Of a stretch of 7,689 nt of DNA, positions 5,063 to 7,689 are shown piece by piece; within the stretch, counting starts at the first letter, position 1; the number at the start of each line of letters is the position of its first letter. Below the pieces are notes generated by a model. It worked only from the letters and a program-made list of their open reading frames with translations. It had not been told where the DNA came from and did not search any database. The stretch is taken from positions 1-7,689 of the forward strand of contig JADGCR010000106.1 of NCBI GenBank assembly GCA_015228895.1. The letters run 5' to 3'. The stretch comes from Magnetococcales bacterium. Lineage in GTDB: Bacteria > Pseudomonadota > Magnetococcia > Magnetococcales > Magnetaquicoccaceae. The translations under genes and the position numbers were made by a program.

Positions 5063-6310
5063 ATGAGAATGCATCTGGATCTGGAAGCCGGAATCTCCGG
5101 CAACATGTTTCTGGGGGCCTGCCTTGACCTGGGCCTGGAACTGCGCACCCTGAAGGAGGCCCTCGCGACCCTGGGAGTGTCGGGTTGGCAGTTGGAGGTC
5201 AAGAAGGAACTGCGGGGAGGCATGAGCGGTCTGCATGTCTCTTTCAGGGTGCCCCACGCCCACGCCCATCGGCATCTGGCCCCCATCCTGGCGATGATTC
5301 ACGCCTCGGAACTGCCGGAGCCGGTCAAGCAGCGGGCGGACGCCATTTTCACCAAACTGGCCGAGGCCGAGGCCGCGGTGCACGGGGTGAGCGTGGAGGA
5401 GGTCCACTTCCATGAGGTGGGGGCGATGGACGCCATTCTGGATATCTGTGGCGCGGCTTTCGCGGTCTGGAAACTGGGGGTCACCCAGGTCAGCGCCTCG
5501 CCGGTGCCCACCGGATCGGGGTATGTCAACGGCGCCCATGGGCGTCTGCCGGTGCCGGTGCCCGCCGTGGTGGAACTGCTGCGCAGACATCACGCCCCCT
5601 TGCGCCCGGACGCGGTGGAGGCGGAACTGGTCACCCCCACGGGTGCCGCCATTCTGGTCACCCTGGTGGATCGTTACGGCCCGCTGGAGTTGACCCGTGT
5701 GGACCGGGTGGGGTGTGGCCTGGGGAGCCGGGAGTTGCACGGGCGGGGCAACCTGTTGCGGATTCTGGTCCAGGAGGAGACGCTCCCGCTCCCGCCGGAG
5801 ACCGGGAGCGGATTGCTGCGGGACCGGGTGGTGGTGTTGTCCTGCCATGTGGATGACATGAATCCCGAATGGTACGGTCCCCTGTGGGAGCACCTGATGG
5901 GGGCCGGGGCGCTGGATATGGCGCTGCTGCCCATGACCATGAAAAAGGGTCGTCCCGGGGTGCGCATCGAGGTGGTGGCCCATCCTGGGCGGGAGGAGGC
6001 CCTGGCCCGGCTCATGCTGACCCACACCACCTCCCTGGGCGTGCGCATGGATGTCATGGAACGGTTCGTCCTGCCCCGCACGGAAAAGATCCTGAAGACC
6101 CCCTGGGGCACGGTGCGGGTCAAGGAGGCGGCCGGAATCTGGCGTCTGGAACACGACGACCTGGAGCAGTTGGCCCGGCGTCAGGGTTGGAGCCTGCCGG
6201 AGACCCAGCAGAATCTGGCCCCCATGCTGGCTTTGGCCATCGGCAAGAAGAGCGATTCCCGTTCCGGCAAAAAAAGAACCACCGTCGAGTTCAAACAGTA
6301 TGTCCCCTGA
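5063..6310 (+). CDS. larC: LarC, nickel-pincer cofactor nickel insertion protein (DUF111)
   Basis: LarC inserts nickel into the pyridinium bis-thiocarboxylate mononucleotide in a CTP-dependent cyclometallation, finishing the nickel-pincer nucleotide used by LarA-type racemases and epimerases. The 415-residue protein is full length: start motif LDLEAGISGNM (5-15), H-rich HAHAHRH (65-71), AEAAVHG and EEVHFHEVGAMDAI (102-125), HGRLPVPVPA (159-168), TPTGAA (191-196), DDMNPE (264-269), MKKGRPG (293-299), and TTSLGVR (322-328) in the C-terminal nickel-binding and CTP-binding part. Translation from ATG 5063 matches the family N-terminus. In Lactiplantibacillus plantarum, larC is read by a programmed frameshift; here it is a single frame. 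The usual GISGDM is GISGNM at residue 14. A Lys/Ser-rich tail (395-405) closes the protein. larB overlaps by 11 nt. Confidence 0.93.
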   Translation: MRMHLDLEAGISGNMFLGACLDLGLELRTLKEALATLGVSGWQLEVKKELRGGMSGLHVSFRVPHAHAHRHLAPILAMIHASELPEPVKQRADAIFTKLAEAEAAVHGVSVEEVHFHEVGAMDAILDICGAAFAVWKLGVTQVSASPVPTGSGYVNGAHGRLPVPVPAVVELLRRHHAPLRPDAVEAELVTPTGAAILVTLVDRYGPLELTRVDRVGCGLGSRELHGRGNLLRILVQEETLPLPPETGSGLLRDRVVVLSCHVDDMNPEWYGPLWEHLMGAGALDMALLPMTMKKGRPGVRIEVVAHPGREEALARLMLTHTTSLGVRMDVMERFVLPRTEKILKTPWGTVRVKEAAGIWRLEHDDLEQLARRQGWSLPETQQNLAPMLALAIGKKSDSRSGKKRTTVEFKQYVP

Positions 6311-7058
6311 AACCCTGCGCGCTCTGTTGACCGCCCTCGCCGAGGGCAAAAGTTCCGTGGATGACGCCATGCGTCGGTTGGAACGTTTTCCCGTGGATCT
6401 GCTCAGGCAGGATGGGGAGGTGGTGGCCCGTCTGGATACCCAGCGGGGGTTGCGCCACGGCTTCCCGGAGGTGATTCTGGCTCAGGGGAAGCGGTTTTCC
6501 CACCTGCGCGGGATCATCGAGAGGGCGTTGCAACACCAAGGTACCCTGCTGATCACCCGGTTGACCCGCAAACGGATCGCCCGTCTGCGGACCCTGTTTC
6601 CGGTGCTGGAACACGCGCCGGGCACGGGTTGTCTGTTTCATCAGCCGCAGTCGAAGCCCCCCACGGGATTGGTGGGGGTGTTGTGCGCGGGCACCAGCGA
6701 CATCCCCGTGGCCGAGGAGGCCGCCCTGGTGGCCCGTCTGATGGGGGCCAGGGTGGAGACCTGTTACGACGCGGGTGTGGCCGGTTTGCACCGTCTGCTC
6801 GCCGCCAGCGCCCTGTTGCACTCCGCGCGGGTATTGGTCGTGGTGGCGGGCATGGAGGGTGCCATGCCATCGGTGGTGGGAGGATTGGTGGACAAGCCGG
6901 TCATCGCCGTGCCCACCTCCTCCGGATACGGCGCCGCGCTGCACGGTTTGTCCGCCTTGCTGGGCATGTTGAACAGTTGCGCCGCCAATGTGACGGTGGT
7001 CAATATCGACAACGGTTTCGGGGCGGGCTACGTGGCCGGATTGATCAATCGCTTGTGA
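6300..7058 (+). CDS. larB: LarB, nickel-pincer cofactor biosynthesis carboxylase/hydrolase
   Basis: LarB carboxylates nicotinic acid adenine dinucleotide at C5 of the pyridinium ring and hydrolyses the phosphoanhydride, making the first intermediate of the nickel-pincer cofactor. The 252-residue protein has an N-terminal substrate domain with LDTQRGLRHGFPEVI (45-59), then a PurE-like carboxylase fold with AGTSDIPVAEEAA (130-142), YDAGVAGLHRL (156-166), AGMEGAMPSVVGGL (183-196), VPTSSGYG (204-211), MLNSCA (223-228, with the presumed nucleophilic Cys227) and NIDNGFGAG (235-243). Length is normal. The start overlaps the larC stop by 11 nt, and no strong ribosome binding site precedes it, so translational coupling is likely. 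The next cofactor step, LarE sulfur transfer, and a LarA target enzyme are not in the window. Confidence 0.95.
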   Translation: MSPETLRALLTALAEGKSSVDDAMRRLERFPVDLLRQDGEVVARLDTQRGLRHGFPEVILAQGKRFSHLRGIIERALQHQGTLLITRLTRKRIARLRTLFPVLEHAPGTGCLFHQPQSKPPTGLVGVLCAGTSDIPVAEEAALVARLMGARVETCYDAGVAGLHRLLAASALLHSARVLVVVAGMEGAMPSVVGGLVDKPVIAVPTSSGYGAALHGLSALLGMLNSCAANVTVVNIDNGFGAGYVAGLINRL

Positions 7059-7308
7059 ATGTTAAAATAAAAGTGGTCCGTGGGCTCCTCCCCCAGATCT
7101 TTCTTGTCTTGTGCGCCCTGTCAAGCGACATTTACTGACAACTGCATTATTACGTTAACAAATCGGTTTGTGGGTGGGCAGACGTCGTGTTTGCCTTTCA
7201 CGACCAGGAGGAAATTGGCCCCCGCATGTTGTCACGTCTCTCACGCCATACTTGGTTTGCAGCCCATGATCTGTAGCTATGAGATATCCAGGGTCATTCC
7301 CGTTCGAC
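7059..7308. other. Non-coding stretch after larB
   Basis: No gene is supported. A short frame on the plus strand (7080-7388) has no family-like content and overlaps the recombinase remnant in antisense. A weak TGGG/CCCA hairpin at about 7081-7096 followed by a T-rich stretch might end the operon transcript. No tRNA or rRNA signature was seen. Confidence 0.4.
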
Positions 7309-7500
7309 TCACGCCGGGATCCTCCACCGCTCCCGATGTTCGGGCCATTCCTCCGGGAAGGGTTTCGCCAACTCCCTCCAGGTCATGACGTCGGGTTGGC
7401 GGTCGTCCAGGATGGCCTCGATGATGATGTCCGGGGCCAGCAGGGTCAGCCGCAGCACCTTGGCCACGTAGGATTCGTCGGAAATCGGGTAGTGTCTCAA
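7309..7500 (-). pseudogene. Remnant resembling the C-terminal tail of serine recombinases
   Basis: The 63-codon frame starts only with a TTG at 7500 and has no ribosome binding site. The residues ISDESYVAKVLRLTLLAPDI then EAILDDRQP, and later PFPEEWPEHRERW, match the tail found after the catalytic and zinc-ribbon parts of many serine recombinases in Pseudomonadota (typically helix-turn-helix, then LAPDIVEAILDGRQP, then an LPLDWxEQR-type end). No recombinase catalytic domain or serine motif occurs upstream. A TAG three codons before the TTG interrupts the frame; upstream of it the same frame continues for about 30 codons without family content. The piece most likely remains from a decayed mobile element. 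A stand-alone small DNA-binding protein is the alternative. Recognition of the tail is from memory. Confidence 0.5.
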
Positions 7501-7689
7501 GCTGAACTAACCGGTCTCGCAGGAAACAAAACCCACTCTCTGGTCGTCCAAAACATGCTGCGCGAGTCCTGCGGACATGGCTGGGTTCGCGTTTTCCATC
7601 TCCCTAATTCGTTTTTAAGGTGTTTTCCTGGAAAGATCACCCCAAGAGATACTTCAGGCATCGTCTCTGAAAGGGTAGAAGAGAAGCTG
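7501..7689. other. Window end with no supported gene
   Basis: On the minus strand an ATG at about 7600 opens 30 codons that end at the TAG before the recombinase tail. The ATG touches a GGGAG with almost no spacing. I see no family likeness and do not call it. No terminal repeat of an insertion sequence was recognised. Confidence 0.35.

Noticed and set aside
4198..5286. A 362-codon open frame on the minus strand across fliR
   Set aside because: It is antisense to fliR and the larC start, with low-complexity His/Gly content typical of a shadow frame.
5000..6370. A 456-codon open frame on the minus strand across larC
   Set aside because: Its product is Gln/His/Gly-rich and family-free, lies antisense to the clear larC gene and reflects high GC codon bias.
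7140..7160. A small ACAAA/TTTGT inverted repeat
   Set aside because: The stem is too short and loop too small to support a terminator or an attachment site.
7080..7388. A 102-codon plus-strand frame after larB
   Set aside because: There is no ribosome binding site, composition is mixed and it overlaps the recombinase tail in antisense.

Overview
The window looks like chromosomal DNA of a flagellated Gram-negative bacterium, probably Pseudomonadota. The signs are a lipobox lipoprotein, a Sec-exported coiled-coil protein, flagellar export genes and GC-rich coding sequence broken by short AT-rich intergenic stretches. I cannot place it to genus from sequence alone. No CRISPR array, tRNA, rRNA or intact mobile element was seen.

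Left part (about 1-2552), all on the minus strand. Reading in the direction of transcription, it starts with an exported coiled-coil protein of unknown function (2552-1725). A structured leader follows that carries a yybP-ykoY (manganese-sensing) riboswitch, and then a UPF0016/TMEM165/GDT1-family transporter with two E-x-G-D-K-T motifs (1421-816). Riboswitch and transporter make a coherent manganese homeostasis unit: high Mn2+ should raise expression of a Mn2+ exporter. A strong inverted repeat follows the transporter. An AT-rich gap then holds a good sigma70-type promoter, which drives a lipoprotein gene (467 to beyond position 1) that is cut off by the window edge.

Right part (2748-7058), all on the plus strand: an AI-2E/PerM-family membrane protein, then the flagellar type III export gate genes fliQ and fliR, then larC and larB, which make and load the nickel-pincer nucleotide cofactor of lactate racemase-type enzymes. 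The last four genes are tightly packed: 20 nt between fliQ and fliR, 4 nt between fliR and larC, and an 11-nt overlap of larC and larB. They look like one operon, although flagellar secretion and nickel cofactor synthesis have no obvious link. fliP, flhB, larA and larE are not in the window.

Right edge (7059-7689): mostly non-coding. It holds an isolated 63-codon minus-strand ORF that resembles the C-terminal tail of serine recombinases without the catalytic part, so probably a remnant.

The most interesting signal is the manganese riboswitch leader. A long upstream hairpin can bury the conserved aptamer element, and a set of mutually exclusive downstream helices is competent to act as an expression platform. 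Second is the fliQ-fliR-larC-larB gene fusion of unrelated pathways, with a G9 tract standing in for the fliR ribosome binding site.
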